A stretch of DNA of 64,000 bases from Dromiciops gliroides (Eukaryota; Chordata; Mammalia; Microbiotheria; Microbiotheriidae), in assembly GCF_019393635.1 (NCBI RefSeq), contig NC_057861.1, positions 76,825,327-76,889,326 on the forward strand, written 5' to 3'. This document shows positions 1 to 11,852 of this stretch, one piece after another. Numbering within the stretch: the first letter of the stretch is position 1; each line of letters begins with the position of its first letter. Below the pieces are notes generated by a model. It worked only from the letters and a program-made list of their open reading frames with translations, was not told where the DNA came from and made no database searches. A program made the position numbers and the translations under genes.

Positions 1-1920
1 AACCTAAAGGAACTTTAACGGTTCTCTACCTAGTGTAACACAAATCAATGTAAAGATAAGGAAACAAACTCAGAGGTACCATGACCACTGGGCATATGGA
101 TAGAGCTGGGATTCACAACTTCTGACTCCCAAAGCACTGGGTTTGACCTCACTATCTCAACCTCTCTCATCGCTCCTCCCTGCATCTTCTCCCCACCAAA
201 ACTCCCAGGAAGAACTGCCCATAGCTCCTGGCCTGGCAGCCACCATACAAATATAACTGTGGAGAGATTCAAACGCTACAACAACAACCCAGAGTAGTGA
301 AGACAACCACAGAGCCCCCGGAGATGGGTGGGTGGCTCATCTGGAAACAGCACATTCTGGAAGGCCCGATCTCTAACTCCTGACTGCTTAGCTCCTGAAA
401 GCTGAGCTCTGACGCCCCCTCTCTCCTTCGGTCAGCTGTGTGGCCACAGGAGGTGGGAGGTACAGTGGGAGGGAGGCAGTGCTGGAAGGAGCAGGCAGCA
501 CTGTGAGGTGCACTCAGCACACTGTCATTCATTAGCATGGACATATGGAATAGTCATCGCAGGAGGAAGCAGACCCAGGCAGCCCCCAACCTGTTTCCTC
601 CCAGTGCGGCCACGCTGCACCACCAGCAGCTCCCCCCACCCCCAGTGGGCAAGGGGATCAGACAGTAGGGCTCAAGGGGGGAAAGGGGGACAGACAAGAA
701 AAGAGGGGCTGCCTAGGGACAGGACTGGGACTCTCGTACCCCTGACCAAATTCTAATGCAACTTTCACCCACCTTCTCACCTCCACACTCTATTTGCTAT
801 CATCATCGATTTTATAAAATACAAAATATAAAAAAGTAGCCGACAGGATGTGGCTGCTGACAGCCAGAGCCCTTGGGGTGGGGGGAGGTAAAGAGCCGCA
901 CCACTGAGCTCGTTCCCTCCCTCACCCGAAGCGCGCCCGGCTGCTCCCGGCCAGGAAACCAATTTATTTTGTTTTGTCTCTGTTCTCTGAAGGCACAGCA
1001 GAGACCGGATCGGGCTGACAGCCAAGGCTCGTGCAGTCGGCTGCCAAGTGAACAGGAGGACAAGCAAAGAGGGGAGGAAACAGAGTTTGGAGAGGTGGGG
1101 GTAGAGATGAAGACTCCTCCTCTTACCCTCCATATCCCAGGAGAGGAGAAAGATTAGGACCTGTCAGAGAAGGGCTTCCTGACTCGCTCAGTGACCTGAC
1201 ACTCTATCAGTCCTAGGAAGAAAAGAAACAGTCATTTATTGGGGCCACAAAATAGGTTATTTTAACCTAAGTCCATCAGACTGGAAGAAAAGTGATCATT
1301 GATAAGATGTAAATCTTGGACCTGGGAGGCAGGAAAAACAGAGCAGCAAGTCCCTCCTTAGGGAAAGGTCCAAGAGAGTCTAGGTCCTTCCCAAATGCAG
1401 AAGGACTACAAATCCCAACATGCAGTGCAGCCTGGACAGCACCCTGACTTCAAAGGGAAGTACTTTTCACCTCTTGGGCAGGGCCCACAGTACTACCATT
1501 AGCCATGGGAAGGAAGAGGAACTAGGGAGCCAGCTCCTATTTGTGCAGCTGTGGATTGGGATGCTGGCAGAGGCAGGCAATGTATGAATATGGTGGTGTC
1601 TTTCCTCCCTAAGATTTTATTTGGAAACAACCCTTTAGAGAATTCCTAACCAATAAGAGACAGAGGCAATCAAAAGATAGAATAGATCCTTGTGATTACA
1701 TAAAATTTTTTTAAAATTTAGACAAACAAAATCAATACAGGAGGCAAAGCATTGAGTGGGGGAAAAATCTTGATATCAAATATCTATGATAAGCATCTAG
1801 TATCTAAGATATGCAGTGAAATAACAAATATTTGAGACAGAATCATTCCTCAATGGATAGTCAAAGGATATAAACACGAGTTCTCAAAAGAATTGCAAAC
1901 TATTAATAACTATAAGGATT

Positions 1921-2096
1921 GGGGGAAGCTAGGTGGCACAGTGGATAGAGCACCAGCCCTGGATTCAGGAGGACCTGAATTCAAATCTGACCTCAGACAC
2001 TTAACACTTACTAGCTGTGTGACCCTGGGCAAGTCACTTAACCCCAACTGCCTCACCAAAAAACAAAACAAAAAACCCGAAAAACAAACAAAAAAA
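1921..2096 (+). mobile_element. CORE-SINE
   Basis: Full-length marsupial CORE-SINE: tRNA-like head (AGCTAGGTGGCACAG), MIR-type core and an A-rich tail with AAAAC repeats. Bounded by an imperfect target-site duplication (AACTATAAGGAYTG). Nested in the L1. Confidence 0.9.
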
Positions 2097-2493
2097 CTAT
2101 AAGGACTGCTCCAAATCACTAAGAATAAAAGAAATACAAACCAAAATAACTCTAAGGTTTCATCTTTTCACACCCAGAAAACTGGCTATGATGTCAAAAT
2201 ATGAAGGGGCTACAGAAAGACAGATACACTGTAATACACTATTGGTGGAGCTGTTAATTGGCCCAACCATTCTGGAAAAACAGTTTGGAACTGTGTTAAG
2301 AAAGTGACTAAAGCATCCATATGCTCTAACCCAAAGATCTTGCTACCAGCCACACATCCCAAAGAAGTCAAAGAGAAAAAGATTCATAAACACCAAAATA
2401 TTCATCTTTGCACTTTTTCTAGTAGAAAAAAACTAGATGCTCATTGGGCATGAATGTAATAGTTTATCACTGCACCATAAGAAACAATTAACA

Positions 2494-2643
2494 TGGGGGC
2501 AGCTAGGTGGCGCAGCGGATAAAGTACCCGCCCTGGATTCAGGAGGACCTGAGTTCAAATCCAGCCTCAGACACAACATTTACTAGCTGTGTGACCCTGG
2601 GCGAGTCACTTAACCCTCATTGCCCTGCCAAAAAAAAAAAAGA
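2494..2643 (+). mobile_element. CORE-SINE
   Basis: Full-length copy with a perfect 17-bp target-site duplication AAGAAACAATTAACATG on both sides. Nested in the same L1. Confidence 0.93.
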
Positions 2644-3486
2644 AACAATTAACATGAAGAATTTAGAGAAACATAGGAAGAGATGGAGTGAAATCAGCAG
2701 AACTAGGAAAAAAATATACATAATGTCAACAACCATGCAAATGAAAAGGGGGTAATTAAGTCAGCACTATTTAATTGTCATGACCTAACTTGGCCCTGGA
2801 AGGGAATTAAGAAGCCCACTGCAGCCCTTCAGCCCGATGTGGAATACTGCACACACACTCAGACTCAAATGATGTTTGGCTAATTCAACTGAACTATTTT
2901 TTCCTCATTCTTTTTTCATCTTCTCTATGAGGAATAGCTCCCTGGGTAGGGGCAAAGGGGAGGGATTAATTTGGAAATGAATGTGATAGAAACAGAAGAG
3001 ATATTAATCAAATAGGATTTTTAAAAGGAAAAAAGAAATAATTCTCCAAGTGAGTTGCATACAGGCAAATGAAGACTGTGCCCCCAATTCAACCCACCCT
3101 TAGGAGGAGAAAAAAGGGGTATCTTCTCAACCCTTCCCCAAGTGCCAATGTCTCCTGCCCCACAATTTACTCTCCAAGACTATTTCTGTAACTGAGCTGG
3201 AGGCATTCTCCTTGGGAACATCATACTGTCCTGAGATCTTTGTGGGAGGAGGAAAAGACCCTCACATGGGGCAAAAAGGAGACAGTGCTGAATAAAGGAA
3301 GGGGATAAAATCCAGACAACATTTATTATTCCCATCATTCCTGACTGCCTATAGTAATTATGGCTTCCATTAAACAGCTTATCACTTGATCCCACATAGT
3401 CTTTTAGTGTTCTTTAATTGTTTTCAGTTCATGTCTTGCCTCTCCCACACAAAGATTCTAAACTCCTCAAAAGGCAGGACAGTTCA

Positions 3487-3645
3487 GTGAAAAGAATTCT
3501 AGATTTAGAGTCAAAGGACCTGAATTCAAATCCTAATTCTGCAACTGATTACTTGGATGATCTTGGTCACTTACCATGCCTGGGCCTCAGCTGCTCATCT
3601 TTAAAATAAGAAGGTTAGGCTACATGGCCTCTGAAGTCTAAATCA
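3487..3645 (+). repeat. MIR-type SINE
   Basis: Old MIR: GACCTGAATTCAAATCCTAA, GTCACTTACCATGCCTGGGC, and a terminal part reading TTAAAATAAG then GGTTAGGCTA. Confidence 0.7.
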
Positions 3646-4639
3646 ATGATCCAATGAGGGAACATGTCACATACTTTTTTTTTTACCTTCCTGGAACCTA
3701 ACACCAGTACTGTACATGCAGTAAGAAGCAAATAAACACCCACTGAACCAAATGGAGAAGGTCTGGAAAGGATACCAAGCAGATCAGAAACATAGCTATA
3801 GACCAAGAAGTAGGCATCAGCCCCCACCAGAAAAATTCCTTGAGACCGAGGAAAGGGGGAAAGGGGGGATTTATAAGGACGGTGGGGGATAAGGATTTGG
3901 GAATAGAGAGGAAAGGCTCATGGAAGCTACTGATGTCAGCAGGTCCTGAATGAGCCTCCCCCGCTGGGGTGCTGACACTGGATCAGCTGTGTAGGAGAAA
4001 CCTTGAGAGTCATTCATGCAAAAGCCCTTGGACGGCCTATGGTTCTCCCACCCCCAGGCATGTCTGAGACATTACACAAGTGCACATTTTCTGTCCTCAT
4101 ATATTTCCCTACCTCCCAAAGCTTTATTCCAGACAACAGGGGCAGGAGACCCTAAGCCAGAATGCTTATTCAGGCATAACCCCTAGCCCCACCAATCACA
4201 CTTCCCACGCCAGCACTTGGTTCCCATGGTTAGTAACAGATGCTCTCCTAGGAAGTCAGCCCACTAACTTGCTGTTTGGGTTCCAGAACTCTGTACCTCA
4301 ATGCCAATCCTCTGGAAACACCAAAAAGACCAAACAATCCTGATCTGATTCTCATCCCTACAGCCTGCGTAATATTGTCTGGTACCTCAAATGCACTATC
4401 TACTCCACCTCTTCATACACTTTCAGTAAAAGGCATCTTGGAGAGATGGCCAGCCTGGGAGAGGGCAGCTTCTGTTATAGGCCAACACAGCTCCAAAGAC
4501 AAGGGATCCCCTACAGTTCTTGGCCATGAGTGAAGAAGCATCACCAGAAGAGTCAAAAGTGATCCATGGGGCAAGAAAACAGCCCTGGCCATCACCACCC
4601 TAATTCCATAAAGCTCTTAAGGGGGTTTTGCAGTTGATG

Positions 4640-4800
4640 AGCTACTTTGCATCTATAATTTCATGACCCTTATAACCAACCCTGAGGCCAACAGAGGAAG
4701 AATTTTGACCCTCATTTTACAAATGAGGAAACTTAAGGCCCAATAGCTAGTCAGTGGTACAGCGAGGACCAGAATCAGGTCTCCCAGATTTTCCTTCTCT
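4640..4800 (-). repeat. MIR-type SINE
   Basis: Antisense MIR: CATTTTACAAATGAGGAAAC, then GCCCAATAGCTAGTCAGTGG and CAGAATCAGGTCTCC. Confidence 0.65.
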
Positions 4801-5445
4801 AAGGTTCTTTGGTCCTTTTCACGCCACCAAAAGCTAGTTCCAGCCAGTTGAGGGCCTTCACTGACAGACCTCAAGAGGGCAGGGCCTATCTGACACTCTT
4901 CTTCAAGTACACAAGTTAATAACTTCCTTTCTACAACATTCACTTGCCTGTGAAGACAAAAGTTTGATAAACATTTTTGGATGGGGAGTAGAAAGCTAGG
5001 TCTCAGGTCCATCTACCAAGAGAAGAGTATTTCAAGGCCCAGTTCCAGCCCTATCTCCTTTAAAATGTCTTTCCTAACTATACCAGCTCACACTGACTTC
5101 TCTCTTCTGCCAACTAGTATTGCATTTACCACAAATTTTAGCACCTGATCATATACTCTTAGCTATGGATCTCACAGAGCATCAACTTGTCTGGCTTTTG
5201 GAGTGTCCATTTTCCTCCATACTCTATTGGTGCAACACTATGGTACAGAGGGCACCCTGAGATCTCAAAAATTATGCCAGCAAGAGTCAAGCTCTGGCAG
5301 GTCCTACCAAGATAAGATTTCTACTGCCCAAGGATTAGCCTCCCTAAGTGCAAGAGGCACTGGAGCCACCAATGCATGCAATTTTTTTAACCACATCAAC
5401 TCAGAAAGAACTATCCAATGTTCATCTATTAAAATGTCTAGGGAT

Positions 5446-5614
5446 GGGACAGCTAGGTGGCGCAGTGGATAAAGCACCGGCCCTGGAGTCAGGAGTACCT
5501 GAGTTCAAATCTGGCCTCAGACACTTAACACTTACTGACCCTGGGCAAGTCACTTAACCCCAGTTGCCTCACTAAAAATAAAATAAAATAAAATAAAATA
5601 AAATAAAATAAAAT
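5446..5614 (+). mobile_element. CORE-SINE with (AAAAT)n tail
   Basis: Near full-length, with a small deletion in the core (TTACTGACCC). The tail has become a pentanucleotide microsatellite of about eight AAAAT units. Target-site duplication AAAATGTCTAGGGAT on both sides. Confidence 0.92.
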
Positions 5615-6408
5615 GTCTAGGGATTATTATGAGCCATATCCCTGTAGGGAGTACTCCCTGATGAAACCAGGGATCTTCTGATATGCCAACATGCATATGT
5701 GTGATCAACTCAGAAACACTATGAACTCCTTGGGGGAAGAGACAGGGTCATACTCCCAAACGCGCATAGGAAATGCTCAATAGTTATCTATTAAGTTGTC
5801 TTGTTCAATTGCTTCATGTTTGTCAATTTAAACTCTCCCAACTAGACAATTCATGAACATCTTGAGAGCAAGCTGTGTATTTTGCTTCCTTTGAAATAAC
5901 CACAGAATTATAAAATGCAGAGCACAGAGCAGGCCCCCATTCATTCCTGTTGATTAACATGCTAAGAATACAGATGTGAGATGGGATGAAGTCCCTGGAC
6001 CCTTCTCAGTTTCCTTCCATGGAAAGATACACAAGTCCTAACAAGTCCTAACAAGTCCCACTGCAAAGCTATCATCTGCATAGTTCAATTTGCCTCTATA
6101 ACATGTAACTGGTGGCATACAAGCCATTACTATTTCTAGCAGCTGCCAAGCCAGCTTTGACTGGCTGGAGGTAAGCAGACCTACTTTCAGAAAGAAGACC
6201 CTATCCAACATAAAGGCTCAAACTACACATATGACAAAGCAAGGCACAGACCACAAGCAAACCAACAAAGCACAGGACAAGAACCATTTGGGAGGGAGGA
6301 AGCAGGAAGACTCCTATTACAGCTGTATGTACTTCTCCCCTAGCAGCTCTAGCATTCCAACTCCATCCATAGCTCCTATCTTATCCCAACAGGCTGACAA
6401 AACCCTAC

Positions 6409-6504
6409 CTCCTCATCAGAGCTGTCCTCTGTATACTCATCTTCTTTCTTTGGTTCTTGGCTCTGGTTACTGGCTTCCTTGGTGTTCTGCAAGGTGGCAC
6501 CAGC
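6409..6504 (-). CDS. BOP1: BOP1 coding exon 3
   Basis: 96 bp, 32 codons, phase 0 at both ends, with acceptor (TTTGTCCTTAG) and donor (GATGAGGAG|gtaggg). It encodes AGATLQNTKEAS, a Lys/Glu stretch, and then DEYTEDSSDEE, matching human DEYAEDSSDEE just before the conserved DIRNTVGN block. That next block is not found between base 1 and 6408, so the remaining exons lie past the left edge. Joined to exons 1 and 2 it gives 138 in-frame residues without a stop. A 5'-truncated L1 sits only about 95 bp upstream of its acceptor. Confidence 0.96.
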
Positions 6505-6600
6505 CTAAGGACAAATAGGAAGAGATTAGTTCATCTGAAATCCATATGCACAGTGTCATCAAATGACCATCAACAAGTCCCTGTAAAAATCATGCCCCCT

Positions 6601-7165
6601 GGAATGGCTGAACAAGTTGTGGTATATGAGTATAATGGAATACTACTGTGCTGTGAGAAATGATGAGCAGGCAGACTGCAGAAAAACCTGTAAAGACTCA
6701 CATGAACTGATGCTGAGAGAAGTGAGCAGAACCAGGAGAACACTGTACACAGTAACAGCAACATTGGGTGATGATCAACTGTGACAGACTTGGCTCTTAT
6801 CAGCACTGCAATGATCCAAGACAATTCCAAAGGACTCATGATAGAAAATTTCTCCACATCCAGAAAAAAGAACTGTGGATTCTGAATGCAGATTGAACCA
6901 TACTCTTTCTACTTTTGGGTTGTTTGTTTTCTTTTTTGAGGTTTCCCCCTTGTGTTCTGATTCTTCTTTCACAATATGACTAATGCAGTAATGTTTAATG
7001 TGATTGTACATATATAACCTATATCAGATTGCTGTCTTAGGGATGGGGGAGAGAAGGGAGGGAGGAAGAAAAATTTGGAACTAAAAACCTTATGAAAACA
7101 AATGTTGAAAACTATCTTTACATGTAACTGGAAAATAATAAAATACTTTTATGATTAAAAAAAAA
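6601..7165 (+). mobile_element. L1 LINE, 5'-truncated 3' end
   Basis: Begins GGAATGGCTGAACAAGTTGT and runs through the marsupial L1 3' region (GTGAGCAGAACCAGGAGAAC, TTGTACATATATAACCTATA, GGAAAATAATAAAATACTTT) to a poly(A). The 16-bp target-site duplication AAAAATCATGCCCCCT flanks it perfectly, so it is a bona fide insertion. It lies about 95 bp upstream of the BOP1 exon 3 acceptor, antisense to BOP1. Confidence 0.9.
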
Positions 7166-7534
7166 TCATGCCCCCTGGGGACTTCCCTCCATACTTGGGC
7201 ATGACCAAGTAACCACTGTCTCCTACCATACAATATTCCCCACAACCACTCTCCAGGCAAAGAGATCCATGGGATAATTCTAACACAGGAAGACACGGTC
7301 CCCAGCTGGTACTGAAACTCAGGTTTCTGGGGCCCTTCTTCCCAACTCTACCCCCAAATCCTCAGCCCAGTCAATGGTGCTCAAGCTCCCTAGGACAAAT
7401 CATCTCAAACTTCAGAGGACAGCTCAGAGCCCCAAATATGTTTGGGAAGGGAAGCTCACAGCTCCCTACCACCATGCCTCACTTGGCCCAGGCTCCTCCC
7501 AACAAAGAGCCTGGACAGTTAATTTCACTAGTGC

Positions 7535-8090
7535 CTTGGCTGCTCTGTACTGAGTGCCTGAGATAAGGAAGCAGAAATGAAACCGCCCTGCCCTCAAGGA
7601 GCTTCCATTGTATCAGGGAAACAACAAGCATACAAAATACAAGACCAATACAAGGCAGATTTTTTTTTTTTTTGTGGAGAAAGCACTGGTAGTTGGAGGC
7701 TAAGAAAGGCTGTATGTGGAAGGTGTTAGCTGAACAGTTTGAAGGAAACGAAGGATTCTAAGGGATGGAAGCATATCGGAAGTTCATTCCAGGCCTGCAG
7801 ACAGGAGTATGAGGGACAGCAAGGTCAATTTGGCTGAACTTTAGAGTGTATAAAGGTTGGAAAGGTAGTTTGGGGCCAATCATCAGAGTTTACTGAATAA
7901 AGGAGTAACGTACTCAGACTTGTATGTCAGGAAAATCACTTTGGCAGCTCTGTGGAGAATGGACTGAAGAGGGGCAAGGAGGCCAATTAGGAGGCTACTG
8001 CAACAGCCATGGGGAGAAGTGATGAGAGCCTGCATCAGGGTAGTGGCCACTTAAATAGAAAGGAGACAGAGGCAAGAGATGTTGGGAAGA
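7535..8090 (-). repeat. L2 LINE, 3' part
   Basis: On the plus strand this reads as antisense L2: CCCTGCCCTCAAGGAGCTTC, AGTTCATTCCAGGC, AAAATCACTTTGGCAGCTCT, CAATTAGGAGGCTACTGCAA. A poly(T) interruption is at 7660-7672. Confidence 0.75.
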
Positions 8091-9550
8091 TGCAGACAAT
8101 AAGATCTGTGTCTTCTCTTTTCACCTGATGGCTTCGGCCACAGTCTTCATGGAAACAAAGAGGATAACCCCTAACTGCTAAATTGCCAAGTGAGATGGTG
8201 TGGAGCTTAGGGCTGGTTAAGTAACAAAGCAGTTCAACTAAGGGCTTCAAAAATCCTGCCACCATCCCTCCTACACACACTCCCCCACACACTCCAGTAA
8301 CTTAAAAAACGGCTGTAGGGATGCTGCTCCAATGGCCCCCACACATCCACCCTACTCTGGGCTCAGACCCAGGAGGGGAAACTGCGGCCCCAAGAAGGGG
8401 AGGAGGTGGGAAGAGGGTTGGGGGGAGCTGTTGGAAAACAACAAGGACGGAGAGAACCGCTAAGCTACCAAAGCCAACACAGAGCTGCTTATATATCACG
8501 AAGCAAGAAAGTATCACTACTTCCACCATTACTCTTTGTAATTGTTATGTTTTTGGAAACCTTGGCTCTATTTTATCCTTGCAAGGGTCACCAATTCACT
8601 GATGTGATGGAGGAACTGGTGCTGTGCTGTGGGGGCAAGAAGGACATAGAGAATGCTACTGGCCTTGATTGAAGGGAAAACTTCAAGGAAAGCCTTTCTG
8701 CTTTGTCCTCTGTATTTATCTCCAGCTCAATAAGACTGGGGTCTAGAGAACCCGCTTCTCCATCAAGATCTGACTGCAGACAGTTCTACTGTGGGACAGG
8801 AAACTGAAGTCAACAGGTTTAGGTTTCCTTTACAATACAGATAGGCAGCATTATCCCAGGCCGAAAGAATTGGGGGCTGGAACTGACACCCCTTCACCAT
8901 CTACCACACCCTGTCTGATCTATGCCAATAGCCACCACAGCAGGTCAGTGAGTGGGCGCAACACGGCATTTGGATCTGGCCCTGGAAAACAGATTCTCCC
9001 CTCTCCTCACTACCCCCCCCTTCCACTGGGGAGGCACAGACCAGATCAAGTTTACTAGAGGACTGGGGAATGATCTGAAAAACAGCCCCCATCAGGCACC
9101 CCCCTGAGGGAAGTGAACCTCTGGCTGTATAAGGGTCACCTTCTGCTCTCTTTGGCCAATGGCTTCATCCCCCACTCCCGAACCTGCACCCTATAGCCTC
9201 ACTGCAAAAACAAAAGACTTGATAAAAAACAAAATCTTTTTTTTAATAAAGAAAAATGAGAGAGAAGTTTTTTTCCAGACAAGAAACAGGATGGAATTCA
9301 GTTTCCACATCTCCCATTTCTCCCTTTCATTTGCTCCTGCCCTGTGTGCACAGGAACCTCCCCACTAAAAGTGGGTCAGAACTGGCTTGGGCAGCACCTC
9401 AAATCAAGAAGACTGAGGGACTACTCAGACCTATTCCCTGTCCAGGTAGTTCTGCCCTTGAAGTGACCTTCTGAAGCCCATATGCAGAAGAATGATGACA
9501 CTCTTGTGGTCTTTCCCATCTTTATCATCGTGTCTTTAAAAGTAAATCAC

Positions 9551-9683
9551 GGGGCAGCTAGGTGGCGAAGTGGATAGAGCACCGGCCCTGGAGTCAGGAG
9601 TACCTGAGTTCAAATCCGGCCTCAGACACTTGACACTTACTAGCTGTGTGACCCTGGGCAAGTCACTTAACCCCCACTGCCCC

Positions 9684-9717
<34 letters not shown>
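9551..9717 (+). mobile_element. CORE-SINE, first of a tandem pair
   Basis: Full-length head and core; A-tail over 30 bases long passing into (TA)n at 9717-9746. Left target-site duplication AAAAGTAAATCA at 9537-9549. Confidence 0.92.

Positions 9718-9746
<29 letters not shown>
9717..9746. repeat. (TA)n microsatellite
   Basis: Fifteen or so TA units grown out of the poly(A) tail of the preceding SINE. Confidence 0.9.
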
Positions 9747-9749
<3 letters not shown>

Positions 9750-9751
9750 AT

Positions 9752-9903
9752 GGGGGCAGCTAGGTGGTACAGTGGATAGAGCACTGGCCCTGGATTCAGG
9801 AGGATCTGAGTTCAAATCATGTCTCAGACCCTTGACACTTACTAGCTGTGTGACCCTGGGCAAGTCACTTAACCCTCATTGCCCCTCCAAAAAAAAAAAA
9901 AAA
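9752..9903 (+). mobile_element. CORE-SINE, second of a tandem pair
   Basis: Full-length. The sequence after its A-tail is AAAAGTAAATCA, the same duplication that stands to the left of the first SINE. Confidence 0.92.
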
Positions 9904-10479
9904 AGTAAATCATATATGCCACTGTGAGTTAAACCTCAGTTATACCAATATGGAGTGGTTCCAGGTACAAAGAAGGGTCAATCAATCCAATCATGTGGTA
10001 ATAGGAAAAAAAACTAACCCAGAGGAAGGACAACCATAACTTTGAATTCATGGGGACGACTGCTGCAGTATTCTAGGGAAATTATGCTAGACCATTTCTG
10101 GCTCTAAACTAAGACATTTCTTCTCCCCCACATCTCACTTTTCCTAAAGGTATTTACCCTGGTTTTGTACTTATTAGAATATTGTACTTATTAGAATATT
10201 AGTCTGGCAGTCCAATTAATAAATTCATTCGGGGGCACTTTGGCATAAACTTTTCTTCTCAAAGTGTATGATTTATTCATTACATTAAGACCTGTCTAAT
10301 CAAAGGTGTTACTGAGTGGACATATTTGATAAGCCTGGCTTGAAGGGGGAAAAAAGACTCAAATGCAAACTTACATGTGAAATTCATATAACTTGCATTC
10401 ATTTGAAATCCAGGAAGAATCTCTAGGAAAGAATACAAAGAAGAAGATAATCTGGGCACCATATTTGAGGAAAGATATA

Positions 10480-10629
10480 GGGGCAGCTAGGTGGTGCAGT
10501 GGATAGAGCAGCGGCCCTGGAGTCAGGAGTAGCTGACTTCAAATCCAGCCTCAGACACTTAACACTTACTAGCTGTGTGACCCTGGGCAAGTCACTTAAC
10601 CCCAATTGCCTCACTAAAAAAAAAAAAAG
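10480..10629 (+). mobile_element. CORE-SINE
   Basis: Full-length with A-tail; GAAAGATATA repeated on both sides as a short, imperfect target-site duplication. Confidence 0.9.
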
Positions 10630-10713
10630 AAAAGAAAGATATAAACAAGCCTAAGAGGGTTCACAAACTGCTCCAGTATTTGTACAAAGAAAACCCCAAA
10701 TGCGGTCATGAAG

Positions 10714-11083
10714 TGTTAAGGGCTAAAATTCTAGCTAAACTGTCTAAAATATCTAATGAGTGGTCGCCAATAAATTATAAGCTTTAGCAAGAGTTAGACT
10801 TTTAAGCATTTATTAAGGAGAATAAGAATTTGGTAAAGAGAGAGAAAGGCCTAGATTCCTATCTATTAAAGGGAGAGCACATTTCTAGCTCCGCTCTCCA
10901 CCAGAGTCCAAAGGAAAGAGCGCGAGACTGAGCACCAGTCTCTTCCTTCCTCCTCCCACTAGCCCGCGTCACTTCCTGACGCCAAAGAAAAGACTCCTGG
11001 TCTTGCCCTCAAAGACCTTCGCTTCATGGGGGGAACTCTTCTACAGTAAGTCTCCAGCAGGTGGTGTCATTCCAATCGTTACA
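10714..11083 (-). mobile_element. Solo LTR of an endogenous retrovirus, copy 1
   Basis: 370 bp with TG...CA ends (TGTTAAGGGC to CGTTACA). On the minus strand it has LTR order: a GC-richer U3, AATAAA near the R end (minus-strand TTAATAAATGCTTAAAAG), and a U5 ending CCCTTAACA. It is nearly the same sequence as 18867-19239. It appears to sit in an older RTE-tailed SINE (AAACCCCAAATGCGGTCATG on its left). No clean target-site duplication. No viral gene is associated. Confidence 0.7.
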
Positions 11084-11369
11084 AGAGCCAGGCCTGACAA
11101 AAAACTATTAAACAACAAAGAGTGTACAGAAAGAGATGAGATGGATGTTGAGTTGGGCTCAAGAACATACTGAGGATTAACATAAAAGAGTAGCACAAGA
11201 TGGTAAGAATTCTATCAAAATTGCTAAAACTCAGAATGAGATGAGGCTGTTAGTAAATATTAAGGGCAATGAAAAGGATTTCAAAACCATGATGGGGGCA
11301 AATGAAGGATCAAAGAAGAGGAAGGATTGCTAAACAGGAGGCTAGAATGGTAACAAGAGATGACAGTGA

Positions 11370-11517
11370 GGGGCAGCTAGGTGGTGCAGTGGATAGAGTC
11401 CTGGATTCAGGAGGACCTGAATTCAAATCCAGCCTCAGACACACCACTTACTAGCTGTGTGACCCTGGGCAAGTCACTTAACCCTCACTGCCCTGTCCCC
11501 TCCCCCTGCCAAAAAAA
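11370..11517 (+). mobile_element. CORE-SINE
   Basis: Slightly shortened between head and GTCCTGGATTCAG. Perfect target-site duplication AGAGATGACAGTGA. Confidence 0.92.
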
Positions 11518-11559
11518 GAGATGACAGTGAAAAGGATAATCAACTAAACTTTTTTTAGC

Positions 11560-11852
11560 TTTTTAAAATGACCTTTGAAATCCCAAAAGACTATTGATGA
11601 AACATACTATCCACCTCCAAAGAAAGAACTGATATTGATGGAACACAGACTGGATCATGATATTTTTCACTTTCTTTCATTTTTTTTTAAAGTTTTCTTA
11701 TACAAAATAACAAATATGGCAATGTTTTACATAATCATATTTATATAACCCATATCTGATTGCTTGCTACCTCAAGGAGTAGGGAAGGGAGGAGGGATAA
11801 AAATTGGAACCCAAAACTATAAGTAAAAATGTTTATTACTTTAAAAAAGAAA
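11560..11852 (+). repeat. L1 LINE 3' end
   Basis: Contains the L1 3'-UTR landmarks ATCCACCTCCAAAGAAAGAA, TATATAACCCATATCTGATT, GGGAAGGGAGGAGGGA and a terminal A-rich stretch. It has more substitutions than the copy at 6601. Confidence 0.75.

Larger units (their letters stand above)
1640..3010 (+). mobile_element. L1 LINE, 3' part, with two nested SINEs
   Basis: Follows the mammalian L1 ORF2-end/3' region in order: the GGAAAAATCTTGATATC block, AAAGGATATAAACA, the 'kept minor variant of' AGAAATACAAACCAAAATAA, GGTGGAGCTGTTAATTG with CCAACCATTCTGG, and an A-rich tail region. Many substitutions, no ORF: an old fossil. It is antisense to BOP1. Confidence 0.75.
1..6408 (-). other. BOP1: BOP1 intron 3 (left part)
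   Basis: Downstream of the exon 3 donor; the next exon was not found. Contents are an L1 with two nested SINEs, another SINE and MIR pieces. Bases 400-1160 are more GC-rich and carry no recognised repeat; an AT-rich stretch with polyadenylation-like sequence is at 800-840. Stretches 2-400, 1160-1640, 3010-3480 and 5630-6400 show no recognised gene. Confidence 0.8.

Noticed and set aside
873-1157. 94-codon plus-strand ORF
   Set aside because: No family resemblance; its codon content only reflects the GC-richer stretch.
1-6408. SCX coding exons or BOP1 exon 4
   Set aside because: Neither the scleraxis bHLH block nor the BOP1 DIRNTVGN block could be found on either strand.
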